A stretch of DNA of 64,000 bases from Psychrobacter glaciei (GTDB lineage: Bacteria > Pseudomonadota > Gammaproteobacteria > Pseudomonadales > Moraxellaceae): NCBI RefSeq assembly GCF_014652895.1, contig NZ_BMZR01000003.1, positions 248,001 through 312,000 on the forward strand. The letters are read 5' to 3'. The notes beneath the pieces were generated by a model, which saw only the letters and a program-made list of their open reading frames with translations, was not told the DNA's origin and ran no database searches. The position numbers and the translations under genes were made by a program. Positions 24,481-32,959 of the stretch are shown one piece after another; positions within the stretch are counted from its first letter, which is position 1, and each line of letters begins with the position of its first letter.

Positions 24481-25683
24481 ATGTTAGACGCTTATATTTA
24501 TGACGGATTAAGAAGCCCTTTTGGTCGCCATGGTGGTGCATTAGCCACGGTGCGTCCTGATGACATGATTGCGACAGTAATGAAAGCTTTGGTCGAAAAG
24601 CACCAATTACCAAACGATATTTTTGACGAAGTGCTAATCGGTAACACCAACCAAGCGGGTGAAGATTCACGCAATATTGCCCGTAATGCCGCATTGCTAG
24701 CAGGACTAGATGTAAAAACCCCCGGTCAAACTGTCAACCGTTTATGTGCCTCAGGTCTGTCTACCGTCATCGATGCCGCTCGTAGTATCACTTGTAACGA
24801 AGGGGATATATTTTTAGCAGGTGGCGTTGAATCAATGACCCGCGCGCCCTTTGTGTTTGCTAAGACCGAAACGCCTTTTAGTCGTGAATTTAAAGTATTT
24901 GATACGACCATTGGCAGCCGTTTCCCGAATCCTCTTTTGACTAAAGAATTTGGCAGCGACAGCATGCCGCAAACGGGCGATAACGTCGCTCGCAAATATG
25001 GTATCACTCGCGAGCAAGCTGATAAATTCGCAGCAGCCTCACAAGCTAAATATCAAACCGCCAAACAAGCGGGTTTCTTTGACGATGAAATAACGCCAAT
25101 TATGGTGTCGCAAGGTAGAAAATTACCAGAAAAATCGATAACAGAAGATGAGCATCCTCGCGCCACATCTACTGTGGAAGCACTGCAAAAACTTAAACCT
25201 TTAAATAGTGAAGGTGTGGTCACAGCAGGTAATGCGTCAGGTATTAATGATGGCGCAGCGGCTTTAATTATTGGCTCAAAGCAGGCAGAGGAAAAGTTAG
25301 GTTTTAAGCCTATTGCAAAGATTCTCTCATCTGGTGCGATGGGCGTAGAGCCAAATATTATGGGCGTAGGACCTGTTGAGGCCATCAAACTGGCATTGAA
25401 ACGTGCTGATTTGACCCTTGATGATATGTCCATTATCGAGATTAATGAAGCATTTGCCTCGCAAGTACTCGGTTGCTTAAAAGGTCTAGAAATTGACTTT
25501 GATGACAAGCGCGTTAACCCCAATGGCGGTGCGATTGCCGTTGGACACCCGCTGGGCGCATCAGGTGCAAGACTTGCATTAAGTACGGCACGAGAGCTAC
25601 AGCGCACGGGCGAAAAATACGCAGTGGTCAGCTTATGCATTGGCATTGGGCAAGGGCTTGCCATGGTGATAGAACGAGTTTAA
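24481..25683 (+). CDS. 3-Oxoadipyl-CoA-type thiolase (PcaF/PaaJ/DcaF family)
   Basis: A 400-aa thiolase that cleaves a 3-oxoacyl-CoA with CoA. Catalytic residues are Cys89 in NRLCASGL, His356 in AVGHPLGASGAR and Cys386 in SLCIGIGQG. The text NQAGEDSRNIARNA, GGVESMTRAPFV and the DTTIGxRFxNPL-like segment follow PcaF of the beta-ketoadipate pathway more than a general acetyl-CoA acetyltransferase. If correct, the products are acetyl-CoA and succinyl-CoA, which identifies the pathway substrate as a C6 dicarboxylate. It follows the dehydrogenase by 69 bp. Confidence 0.87.
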   Translation: MLDAYIYDGLRSPFGRHGGALATVRPDDMIATVMKALVEKHQLPNDIFDEVLIGNTNQAGEDSRNIARNAALLAGLDVKTPGQTVNRLCASGLSTVIDAARSITCNEGDIFLAGGVESMTRAPFVFAKTETPFSREFKVFDTTIGSRFPNPLLTKEFGSDSMPQTGDNVARKYGITREQADKFAAASQAKYQTAKQAGFFDDEITPIMVSQGRKLPEKSITEDEHPRATSTVEALQKLKPLNSEGVVTAGNASGINDGAAALIIGSKQAEEKLGFKPIAKILSSGAMGVEPNIMGVGPVEAIKLALKRADLTLDDMSIIEINEAFASQVLGCLKGLEIDFDDKRVNPNGGAIAVGHPLGASGARLALSTARELQRTGEKYAVVSLCIGIGQGLAMVIERV

Positions 25684-25691
25684 TTCTTGCG

Positions 25692-25763
25692 TTAATCCAC
25701 TATAAAAGAGTGACAGCGTTAACCTCGCTTGCCTTGCCCTTCTTTTAAATTGAATCAACTATA
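25692..25763 (+). repeat. Dispersed intergenic repeat family B, copy 2
   Basis: TTAATCCACTATAAAAG, then ACAGCGTTAACCTCGCTT and CTTTTAAATTGAATCAACTATA match 5606-5707 in order and strand. The middle stretch present in copy 1 is missing here. It lies just after the thiolase stop codon. Confidence 0.75.
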
Positions 25764-25802
25764 TGCCCTCGCCATACTATTTTATTATCAAGGACGACAA
25801 TA

Positions 25803-27524
25803 ATGACTTCTATACTTAACCAACATGAGGATTACCAACAAGCTCAAGAAGCGTATGGTTTTCCTTTGATTATCAAGCAGCTGCTAAACCGTGCAAAAAT
25901 TGCTTCTACGGATCAAACCATTAGTTATGCCAATAAGGTCACTTATACGTATGCTGAATTTTTTAAGCGCGTTAATCGCTTGGCAAACGTACTGAAAAAC
26001 ATGGGTTTGCAAGCAGGTGATGTGGTTGCTGTTATGGATTGGGACAGTCATCGTTACCTTGAAGCGTATTTTGCTGTGCCGATGTCTGGCATGATTTTGC
26101 AAACGGTCAATGTACGCCTAGCTGAAGATAAAGTGCTGTATACAATCAACCACGCCAAACCCAAAGCCTTGTTACTAAATGCTGAATTTGAGCCAATGGC
26201 TAAAAACTATCGTCATGAAGCCCCTTCTATCGAGAAAATTGTTTGGCTCGATGATACTGGCTTTGATGATGCTAAGTATGCCGGAGACGATATAAAGAAT
26301 GATACAAAAACTGAGCAAGTTAGCATGCCAGATTATGTCGAAGGTGAATATGAAGCCATGCTAGCGGCGGCTAGTGATGCGTTTGATTTTCCAGATTTCG
26401 ATGAAAATACCATCGCCACCACATTTTATACCAGTGGCACGACGGGCGATCCAAAGGGGGTTTTCTTTACCCATCGACAGATTGTATTGCAGACGCTGGC
26501 AAGTACGTTAGCATCTGCGCTAAATGCCGAAGGTCAAGGCGCGCGCTACAATGATGTGTACATGCCAATGACGCCATTATTCCATGTGCATGCTTGGTGC
26601 TGGCCGTATGGGGCAACCATGATAGGGCTTAAGCAAGTATATCCAGGGCGCTATCTAGCCCCCACGTTGGTGGATTTAATTGAGCAGCACAAAGTCACGC
26701 TTTCACATGGCGTTCCAGCAATTTTGCAGATGCTATTAAAAGAGATGGCAGCACGAGGACGTAAGTTTGAGGGTCTGAAGTTGTTACTCGGTGGCTCAAA
26801 GTTGAATGAAGGTTTGGCCAAAGCAGCCATTGAAAGCGGTATTGAGTTTATGTCTGGATTTGGGATGTCAGAATCCTGTCCTGTGCTATCTAGAGCAGTA
26901 TTCGATGATAAAACGGACTCGATGGAGATGAAGGAGCAGCTCAATTATCGGTGTTTGTCTGGCTCACCAATTATGCTCGTCTCAATGGAAATCTGGGATG
27001 AAAACGGCAAAGCTCTACCAATGGATGGTGAATCGACAGGGGAGCTTGTAATTCGAGCGCCTTGGCTGACCCAGAGTTATTTTAAAAACCCAGATGCTGG
27101 CAATGAGTTATGGCGCGGTGGCTGGATGCATACCCAAGATATTGCTTGTATTACCTCTGACGGCACGCTAAGCATTACGGATCGGCTTAAGGATGTGATT
27201 AAGTCTGGTGGTGAGTGGGTATCTTCGCTTGAGGTCGAGACTATTTTATCCTTCCATCCCAGCGTCGCTGATGTTGCCGTCATTGGCGTGCCACATGAAA
27301 GATGGGGCGAATGTCCTTTAGCGTTAGTGGTTTTAAAACCTGAATATACCGATACCAAAGCGGATGATATTTTAGCCTTAGGTCACCAAGCGGTAGAGAA
27401 AGGCCATTTACCAAAGTATGGCGTGCCAAGCGAAATCAAGTTTTTAGCAGAAATGCCAAGAACCAGTGTGGGTAAGCTCGACAAGAAAAGAATGCGGATA
27501 ATGTGCGCAGAAAAACTCATTTAA
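25803..27524 (+). CDS. Fatty-acyl/carboxylic acid-CoA ligase (AMP-forming)
   Basis: A 573-aa adenylate-forming ligase that activates a carboxylic acid to its CoA thioester with ATP. The phosphate loop is YTSGTTGDPKG at residues 209-219; the later motifs SGFGMSE, the TQDIA region with DRLKDVIKSGGEWVSS, and the C-terminal GKLDKKR lysine region are present. It resembles medium-chain ligases of the AlkK/FadD group. In the Acinetobacter dca cluster this activation is done by a CoA transferase (DcaIJ); here a ligase seems to take its place. It lies in line with the thiolase and the thioesterase. Confidence 0.88.
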   Translation: MTSILNQHEDYQQAQEAYGFPLIIKQLLNRAKIASTDQTISYANKVTYTYAEFFKRVNRLANVLKNMGLQAGDVVAVMDWDSHRYLEAYFAVPMSGMILQTVNVRLAEDKVLYTINHAKPKALLLNAEFEPMAKNYRHEAPSIEKIVWLDDTGFDDAKYAGDDIKNDTKTEQVSMPDYVEGEYEAMLAAASDAFDFPDFDENTIATTFYTSGTTGDPKGVFFTHRQIVLQTLASTLASALNAEGQGARYNDVYMPMTPLFHVHAWCWPYGATMIGLKQVYPGRYLAPTLVDLIEQHKVTLSHGVPAILQMLLKEMAARGRKFEGLKLLLGGSKLNEGLAKAAIESGIEFMSGFGMSESCPVLSRAVFDDKTDSMEMKEQLNYRCLSGSPIMLVSMEIWDENGKALPMDGESTGELVIRAPWLTQSYFKNPDAGNELWRGGWMHTQDIACITSDGTLSITDRLKDVIKSGGEWVSSLEVETILSFHPSVADVAVIGVPHERWGECPLALVVLKPEYTDTKADDILALGHQAVEKGHLPKYGVPSEIKFLAEMPRTSVGKLDKKRMRIMCAEKLI

Positions 27525-27620
27525 TCCAATTTTTTTGTTAAACATTGTCGAAAACACTCATTACATCTGACTTAATATTTTTAATATCGGTGTCAATTGG
27601 CATGACTAGAAGAGAATACT

Positions 27621-28091
27621 ATGAAAGCTTTAGCTATATTACCGGAAACCCAAGAGGTGCTGGATAAAGACAAAAACCATCCCATGCATGGTTTTGCGGT
27701 TATCTACTCTCAACAAGTAGCGTGGGGCGATATGGATGCTTTTGGTCACGTCAATAATGTGGTCTATTACACTTATGCCCAAAACGCTCGTATTTACTAC
27801 AACAGTCAATTAAATCTATTTAATGAAAATACTTTTTCCGTCATGGCGGCATCATCCTGTCAATACTTCAAACCAGTGACTCACCCCGATACCTTATGGA
27901 TTGGGGTTCGAGTCAAGAACATTGGCAATGCCAGTTTGATTCATGAATATATCTATTATAGTACGGTGTTGAATACCATCGTTGCTAAGGGTGAGTCCGT
28001 GCTGGTATATCTTGATAAAACCAGTGGAAAAAAGAAAAACATCGATGACACCAAAAAAGCCGCGATTATTGCTTTTGAAAGTTTTAACTAG
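27621..28091 (+). CDS. Acyl-CoA thioesterase, 4-hydroxybenzoyl-CoA thioesterase (hot-dog) family
   Basis: A 156-aa hot-dog-fold thioesterase. The motif WGDMDAFGHVNNVVYYTY is the classic 4HBT/YbgC signature with the catalytic Asp. It would hydrolyse an acyl-CoA and so relieve CoA trapping in the pathway. It is 96 bp after the CoA ligase, in the same direction. Its TAG stop codon (28089-28091) is formed by a TA dinucleotide and the first G of a MITE, so the original C-terminus may have been one or more residues different. Confidence 0.85.
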   Translation: MKALAILPETQEVLDKDKNHPMHGFAVIYSQQVAWGDMDAFGHVNNVVYYTYAQNARIYYNSQLNLFNENTFSVMAASSCQYFKPVTHPDTLWIGVRVKNIGNASLIHEYIYYSTVLNTIVAKGESVLVYLDKTSGKKKNIDDTKKAAIIAFESFN

Positions 28092-28260
28092 GGCGTGTCA
28101 TCATTTAGATTGTGAGGCTTAAAATGAGAAAAATTGCAGCCAAACAAGGAATAAATTGCCGCAAATATGAACATATTGACAAGATTGCTGATGATGTTTG
28201 GCAAAATTTAGCCATTTTAAGACCACTAAATGTATCAATGTGCTAATTGATGACACGCCC
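28091..28260 (+). mobile_element. 170-bp MITE-like element, copy 1
   Basis: The element begins GGGCGTGTCATCA and ends TGATGACACGCCC, a perfect 13-bp terminal inverted repeat, and is flanked on both sides by TA. It has no coding capacity. A second copy of exactly 170 bp lies at 50649-50818 in reverse orientation with recognisable similarity along its whole length. TA flanks fit a non-autonomous relative of a TA-targeting insertion sequence; the parent family is not determined. Confidence 0.85.
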
Positions 28261-28398
28261 TAAATTAGAATGCATAGGTTTTATACAAGGAGATAGTGCT
28301 GGTATTTATAAGGTTAAAAAATACGGTAGCAGCAGATATTTAAAGGGATTTCAATTAATTTAACTGGATTTTAAAACAACACAAGGAATGTGTAGGTT

Positions 28399-29430
28399 AT
28401 GCTTTATATCAAAAAGTTGTCTTTTGGTTTGGCTGTTCTTGGGGCATGCGTACAGGCACAAGCGATAGATCTTGTCACCAATGGAGATACCACTTTAAGT
28501 ATCGGTGGTTATGTTAAAGCGGAAGGCATATTTTATTCTCCCGATGAAGGGGAGTCCGAGTTCAAAGGAAGTGGACGACAATCTCGGATTAATGTTAAAA
28601 CCACGAAGAACGTAGAGAATAAAAAGCTAACGGGTTTTATTGAAGGCGACTTTTATGGCAATGCCGCAAATGGTGGTTCAGACTTACGGCTCCGCCATGC
28701 CTATGTTCAGGTCGATGATTTGACCGTCGGTAAGACGTGGAATGGTCAGTTCTTAGCGGTCTACCCACTTTTGACTGATCAGCTTGACTTTCGGGGCACG
28801 GGATTGGGTACTATCTCTGGTGGCGGCGCTGATATTCGTCCAGATTTGACGGTGCATTACACTCATAAAGGGTTTCGTTTTACCGCTCAAGACCCTGTTT
28901 ATGATGAAGCTAATCTGCCTGATATGGTTGTTAGCTATAAGAATAATATATCTGATCTTAGCTATAACGTGGCGGTCACTGCTCGTGAGGCCAAAAATGG
29001 AGACGATTCGGATGTAGGCGTCGGTGTCTCTTTGGCGGGTAAACTAAAACTGGGCAATGACTCGCTACATGCGAGCGTATATAACGGTAAAGGGATGGGC
29101 GTCTATTCTACCGTCTGTGTTGGAAGAGCCTTTGGCACGACGGGCGATTTAGATTGTGATGCGGAAGACGGTAAGCTTGTCTCGCAAACGGGCTACACGG
29201 TCGGTTACAGGCACAAGTTTACAGAGAAACTGATGAGCAACATGCGCTATGGTGAAATTATGGTGGATGATGAAGCAGATACTTCTGTAAATGTAAAAAG
29301 TATCAACCTTGTCTATGAGTATTTACCAGATCTAGACATTGGTATTGAGTGGAGAGATCGTAGCGACAAAACGCTATCACAGGTAAAAAAAGGTCTGCAA
29401 GTTGAAGTAATGGCCAAATATAACTTCTAA
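28399..29430 (+). CDS. DcaP-like outer-membrane porin
   Basis: A 343-aa outer-membrane protein. It starts with a signal peptide (LSFGLAVLGACVQAQA, cleavage near residue 22), then has repeated beta-strand text such as LSIGGYVKAEGIFY, RLRHAYVQVDDLTVGKTW and VTVGYRH-like strands, and ends in an aromatic residue (AKYNF), as outer-membrane barrels do. It is shorter than the Acinetobacter DcaP porins and lacks their N-terminal coiled-coil extension. Position after a beta-oxidation block matches dcaP in the dicarboxylate cluster of Acinetobacter baylyi. It probably admits small organic acids. Confidence 0.83.
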   Translation: MLYIKKLSFGLAVLGACVQAQAIDLVTNGDTTLSIGGYVKAEGIFYSPDEGESEFKGSGRQSRINVKTTKNVENKKLTGFIEGDFYGNAANGGSDLRLRHAYVQVDDLTVGKTWNGQFLAVYPLLTDQLDFRGTGLGTISGGGADIRPDLTVHYTHKGFRFTAQDPVYDEANLPDMVVSYKNNISDLSYNVAVTAREAKNGDDSDVGVGVSLAGKLKLGNDSLHASVYNGKGMGVYSTVCVGRAFGTTGDLDCDAEDGKLVSQTGYTVGYRHKFTEKLMSNMRYGEIMVDDEADTSVNVKSINLVYEYLPDLDIGIEWRDRSDKTLSQVKKGLQVEVMAKYNF

Positions 29431-29468
29431 ATTATAGTCAGTGAAAAGTAATATTGATACATTACGCA

Positions 29469-29560
29469 CTGCTAATATCAATATTACTTGCTTGCTGTGC
29501 AGACAGAGGCTACAAAAAATTGATGTCAGCAGTATCGTCGCGTTTTTTGGGTATTTTGAC
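29469..29560 (-). repeat. Dispersed intergenic repeat family C, copy 1
   Basis: Read on the minus strand it matches 51692-51790: GTCAAAATACC, then AACGCGACGATACTGCTGA, CATCAATTTTTTGTAGCC, CTCTGTCTGCACAGCAAGCA and the ATTGATATTAGCAG end. Parts of it are self-complementary. Confidence 0.8.
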
Positions 29561-29681
29561 TGTATATGTTGAGAGATAATAAGCAAACCACATCTGCCTT
29601 GGTGCTTTAACGCCCAAACCCTTCTGAATTCCAATGCGAGCACAGCTTTCATCTTATGTAGAGACAAAGCGGTGCCTCGCT

Positions 29682-29956
29682 TCATCCTTCTTTATTTAAT
29701 ATCTCTCGTTCTTCTTCAGCTATTTTTAATTGGCGTTTGAGTTGCTTGATTCCTTCAAGAGCTGCCACAACTCCAGTATAATAGGATTCTGTGGCGACAA
29801 GCTTGCCTTGATTGGTTTTGTTCTGCCAATTGGCTAGCTTTTGCATCGCTTTTCCTAATTGCTGAGCAGTTGCAATCGAATTAGCATTATTATCTGCTAT
29901 CTTTTGACCGATTCTACTTTGAATTCCGTATTATCGCTCTGTATTTTCTTGGTCAT
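29682..29956 (-). pseudogene. Remnant of an IS3-family transposase OrfA, frameshifted
   Basis: On the minus strand MTKKIQSDNTEFKVESVK opens like an IS3-type OrfA and then hits a stop. In another frame the text resumes as GQKIADNNANSIATAQQLG and ends with IKQLKRQLKIAEEEREILNK before TGA at 29682. The last part is the leucine-zipper end typical of IS3 OrfA proteins. No convincing OrfB or terminal repeats were found, so this is a decayed insertion sequence. It fills most of the 686-bp gap between the porin and maeA. Confidence 0.7.
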
Positions 29957-30116
29957 GATACACTTATCGTCGAGTGGTTGGTTGACCAAATTTACTGCCA
30001 TGATTTTTTCAGCATCGCTCAATAAATGTAAATAATGACTGTTAATTTAATGAATAAGTAAAATATTTAACCCATTAATTTTTTCACTCATACGCCTCTA
30101 ACAAGAAGATTTTATT

Positions 30117-31799
30117 ATGCAAACCAAACGTCCGTTATATATTCCCTTTGCAGGCCCTGCATTATTAGAAACCCCTTTACTAAATAAGGGTAGCGCTTTT
30201 TCATCAGAAGAGCGCGATAGCTTTAATCTAACAGGCCTACTGCCTCATAACATTGAGACGATTGAAGAGCAGTCATTACGCGCTTATCATCAACTGCGTT
30301 CATTCACTAATGATATGGATAAGCATATTTATCTGCGTAATATTCAAGATACTAATGAAACCTTATTTCATCATTTGATTGAGCAGCACATTGAAGAAGT
30401 CATGCCGCTCATATATACCCCAACCGTTGGCCAAGCATGTGAAAAATTCTCTCAGATTTATCGCCGCAAACGTGGTTTGTTTGTCTCTTATCCTGAGCGT
30501 CATAAAATCGATGACATGCTGCAAAATGCCACCAAACAAAACGTGAAGGTAATCGTTGTCACCGATGGTGAACGTATATTAGGCCTAGGGGATCAAGGCA
30601 TTGGCGGTATGGGTATTCCCATTGGTAAATTGTCGTTATATACGGCTTGTGGTGGTATTAGCCCCGCTTATTGCCTACCGATCTTATTAGATGTGGGCAC
30701 CAATAATCAGCAGTTGCTTGACGACCCTATGTACATGGGCTGGAGAAACCCGCGCATCTCGGGTGACGAGTATAATGAGTTTGTAGACTTGTTTATTCAA
30801 GCCGTTAAACGTCGTTGGCCTGAGGCATTATTACAGTTTGAAGATTTTGCCCAAGAGAATGCGACACCATTATTGAATAAATATCGTGACCAATTATGCT
30901 GCTTTAATGATGACATTCAGGGCACTGCTGCGGTTTCAGTCGGTACCTTGATTGCAGCATGCTTGAATAAAGGTCAAAAGCTTAGCCAACAGAATATTGC
31001 GTTTTTAGGTGCAGGATCTGCTGGTTGCGGTATTGCTGAGCATATTATTCGCCAAATGCAGCGTGAAGGCTTAACGGAGGCGCAGGCTCGCAGCCAAGTA
31101 TTTATGGTGGACCGTTATGGCTTGCTTACTGATGGCATGACAGAGCTACAAAAATTCCAAGAACCGTTAGTACAAAAAGAATCGGCTATTGCAAGTTGGG
31201 ATAAAAGTAAAAAGCTTGGTTTGGCGCAAGTGGTGAAACAAGCAAAAATAACGGTATTATTTGGCGTCAGTGGACAAAAAGGTCTGTTCACCCAAGAGGT
31301 GATCGAAGCTTTATGTGTGAATACTGAGCATCCTATTGTCTTACCGCTTTCAAACCCAACGTCTCGTGTTGAAGCGACACCGCAAGAAGTAACAAACTGG
31401 AGTCGTGGTAAGGCAATCGTTGCAACCGGAAGTCCTTTTCCTCATACTACTTTTGAAGGACAGACTTTCGAAGTGTCGCAGTGTAATAACAGCTATATTT
31501 TCCCCGGTATTGGTCTAGGTGTTTTAGCATCACGTGCGACGGGCATCAGCGATAATATGCTAATGGCGGCAAGCCAAGCACTTGCCGATATATCAATGGA
31601 ATATGAAAAAGCACCAGGTGCAATATTACCGCCCATTAGAGTCATTAGAGAGATCAGTGAAAAAATAGCCTATGCAGTCGCACGACAAGCGATTGAAGAT
31701 AAACTGGCATTACCTGTCACGGCAGAGAACTTAGAACGTCAATTAAAAGCCAATTTTTGGTTGCCTAAATACCGCAACTATCGTCGTACTTCTTTCTAA
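30117..31799 (+). CDS. maeA: NAD-dependent malic enzyme (oxaloacetate-decarboxylating)
   Basis: A 560-aa cytoplasmic enzyme that converts malate to pyruvate and CO2 with NAD+. It follows E. coli MaeA (565 aa) nearly throughout: [31 protein letters not shown], the [13 protein letters not shown] motif, [19 protein letters not shown], the [11 protein letters not shown] metal-binding segment, and the [13 protein letters not shown] nucleotide site. A strong terminator follows at 31822-31860. The NADP-type malic enzyme lies nearby at 34315, so both forms are in this window. Confidence 0.95.
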   Translation: MQTKRPLYIPFAGPALLETPLLNKGSAFSSEERDSFNLTGLLPHNIETIEEQSLRAYHQLRSFTNDMDKHIYLRNIQDTNETLFHHLIEQHIEEVMPLIYTPTVGQACEKFSQIYRRKRGLFVSYPERHKIDDMLQNATKQNVKVIVVTDGERILGLGDQGIGGMGIPIGKLSLYTACGGISPAYCLPILLDVGTNNQQLLDDPMYMGWRNPRISGDEYNEFVDLFIQAVKRRWPEALLQFEDFAQENATPLLNKYRDQLCCFNDDIQGTAAVSVGTLIAACLNKGQKLSQQNIAFLGAGSAGCGIAEHIIRQMQREGLTEAQARSQVFMVDRYGLLTDGMTELQKFQEPLVQKESAIASWDKSKKLGLAQVVKQAKITVLFGVSGQKGLFTQEVIEALCVNTEHPIVLPLSNPTSRVEATPQEVTNWSRGKAIVATGSPFPHTTFEGQTFEVSQCNNSYIFPGIGLGVLASRATGISDNMLMAASQALADISMEYEKAPGAILPPIRVIREISEKIAYAVARQAIEDKLALPVTAENLERQLKANFWLPKYRNYRRTSF

Positions 31800-31821
31800 T
31801 TTTATAAAGTACATACAAAAA

Positions 31822-31860
31822 GCCAAATGTTACCGTTAGAGGTAGCATTTGGCTTTTCTG
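31822..31860 (+). terminator. Terminator after maeA
   Basis: AAGCCAAATG.TACC and GGTA.CATTTGGCTTTT form a long imperfect stem that ends in a T-run, about 20 bp after the maeA stop. Confidence 0.85.
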
Positions 31861-31902
31861 TTATATGGTGTCATGAACATATTATATCGTTTAAAACCCA
31901 TA

Positions 31903-31945
31903 AAAAAAGGCTTGCCGCATCGCTGCGAACAAGCCTGATTTCTTT
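31903..31945 (-). terminator. Terminator for the minus-strand tRNA-Ile2 gene
   Basis: On the minus strand AGGCTTGTTCGCAG.. pairs with ..CTGCGGCAAGCCT-like text (AGGCTTG/CAAGCCT core) and is followed by a run of seven T residues. It lies directly 3' of the tRNA. Confidence 0.8.
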
Positions 31946-31959
31946 TTGCACTATAAATT

Positions 31960-32036
31960 TGGTGGGCCCAGTAGGACTTGAACCTACGACCAAAGGATTA
32001 TGAGTCCTCTGCTCTAACCAACTGAGCTATGGGCCC
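31960..32036 (-). tRNA. tRNA-Ile2 (CAT anticodon, lysidine type)
   Basis: On the minus strand a 77-nt tRNA folds with acceptor GGGCCCA, D loop AGTTGGTTAGAGC, anticodon loop CTCATAA and T arm GTAGG/CCTAC, and ends in an encoded CCA. A CAT anticodon can belong to tRNA-Met, tRNA-fMet or tRNA-Ile2. The GGACTCATAATCC stem followed by TTTGGTCG matches tRNA-Ile2, whose C34 is changed to lysidine by TilS to read AUA. Elongator tRNA-Met is the alternative. Confidence 0.88.
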
Positions 32037-32119
32037 TAACGCTAGACGGACAATGATACCTTATTTTTTGAATTTTTCAAGTAAAAGTTAACAAGTAGCG
32101 CAGAGTATTTGATGACTTG

Positions 32120-32926
32120 TTAATAACTGCCACCAGCCAACGTCAAACTACGCCCGCCATCAACCGCGATAATCTCGCCAGTCACATAACTTGCCCCAGC
32201 CAAATAGAGCACGCAATGGGCAATTTCATCAGGCATTCCTATTCTTTGCATAGGAATAGAGTCGATAATGCTGTGTTGTTGCTCATTATCAAGCGCTTGG
32301 TCGCTATCGATTTCAGGTAATATATTGACCCCAGGGGCAACACCATTGACGCGCACATCAGGTGCCATATCGAGTGCGAGAGATTGTACCATCATCCGAT
32401 GTGCAGCCTTTGCCATATTGTAGACGGTATAAGTGCTGAATGGTTTATTGTGCGCATGGATATCGAGTAGGCTAATGATGCAACCTTGCCGTGCTTTCAG
32501 ATACGGATATAACGCTTGGCTTAATAGTAAGGGCGCTTTTGCATTGGTCAAAAACAATTCGTCCCATTGTGCTTTTTCGATACTACCAAGCGCACTCGGA
32601 TAAAACCGTGAGGCATTATGTACTAGCACATCGAGCTGACCAAAACTTCCTATGATATTTTCAATAAACTGGCTAAGAGCCGAGCTGTCATTAACGATTG
32701 CCAAATCAGCGACGATTACCACGGCACTATCGGCTCGATTTTCATTGAGCTCATCAGCTAGGGCATTGGCTTCTTGCTCACTATGATGACAATGGATAAT
32801 GACACGGTAGCCTTGATGGTGGGCGGCTTTGATAATAGCGGCACCGATACGCTTAGCGCTGCCAGTCACCAGCATCACTGGTGCAACGGTATTTTCTGCT
32901 AAAGAGGTATTAATTTTTTGATTCAT
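32120..32926 (-). CDS. SDR-family pteridine reductase (FolM/PTR1-like)
   Basis: A 268-aa short-chain dehydrogenase. The cofactor motif is TGSAKRIGAAI rather than the usual TGxxxGIG; the Arg-Ile-Gly form is characteristic of pteridine reductases and FolM. A YNMAK catalytic pair and VDGG near the end complete the fold. Such enzymes reduce dihydromonapterin or dihydrofolate with NADPH. The gene lies 33 bp after cca on the same strand, so the two are probably cotranscribed. The substrate assignment is by family only. Confidence 0.85.
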   Translation of the reverse strand: MNQKINTSLAENTVAPVMLVTGSAKRIGAAIIKAAHHQGYRVIIHCHHSEQEANALADELNENRADSAVVIVADLAIVNDSSALSQFIENIIGSFGQLDVLVHNASRFYPSALGSIEKAQWDELFLTNAKAPLLLSQALYPYLKARQGCIISLLDIHAHNKPFSTYTVYNMAKAAHRMMVQSLALDMAPDVRVNGVAPGVNILPEIDSDQALDNEQQHSIIDSIPMQRIGMPDEIAHCVLYLAGASYVTGEIIAVDGGRSLTLAGGSY

Positions 32927-32959
32927 AGTTAAGTTTTAGTAGACATTTGAGAGTGATTT

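Noticed and set aside
29377..29685. Minus-strand 102-aa frame as an IS3 OrfB
   Set aside because: Its text does not show OrfB motifs such as the DDE region, and much of it lies in repeat family C.
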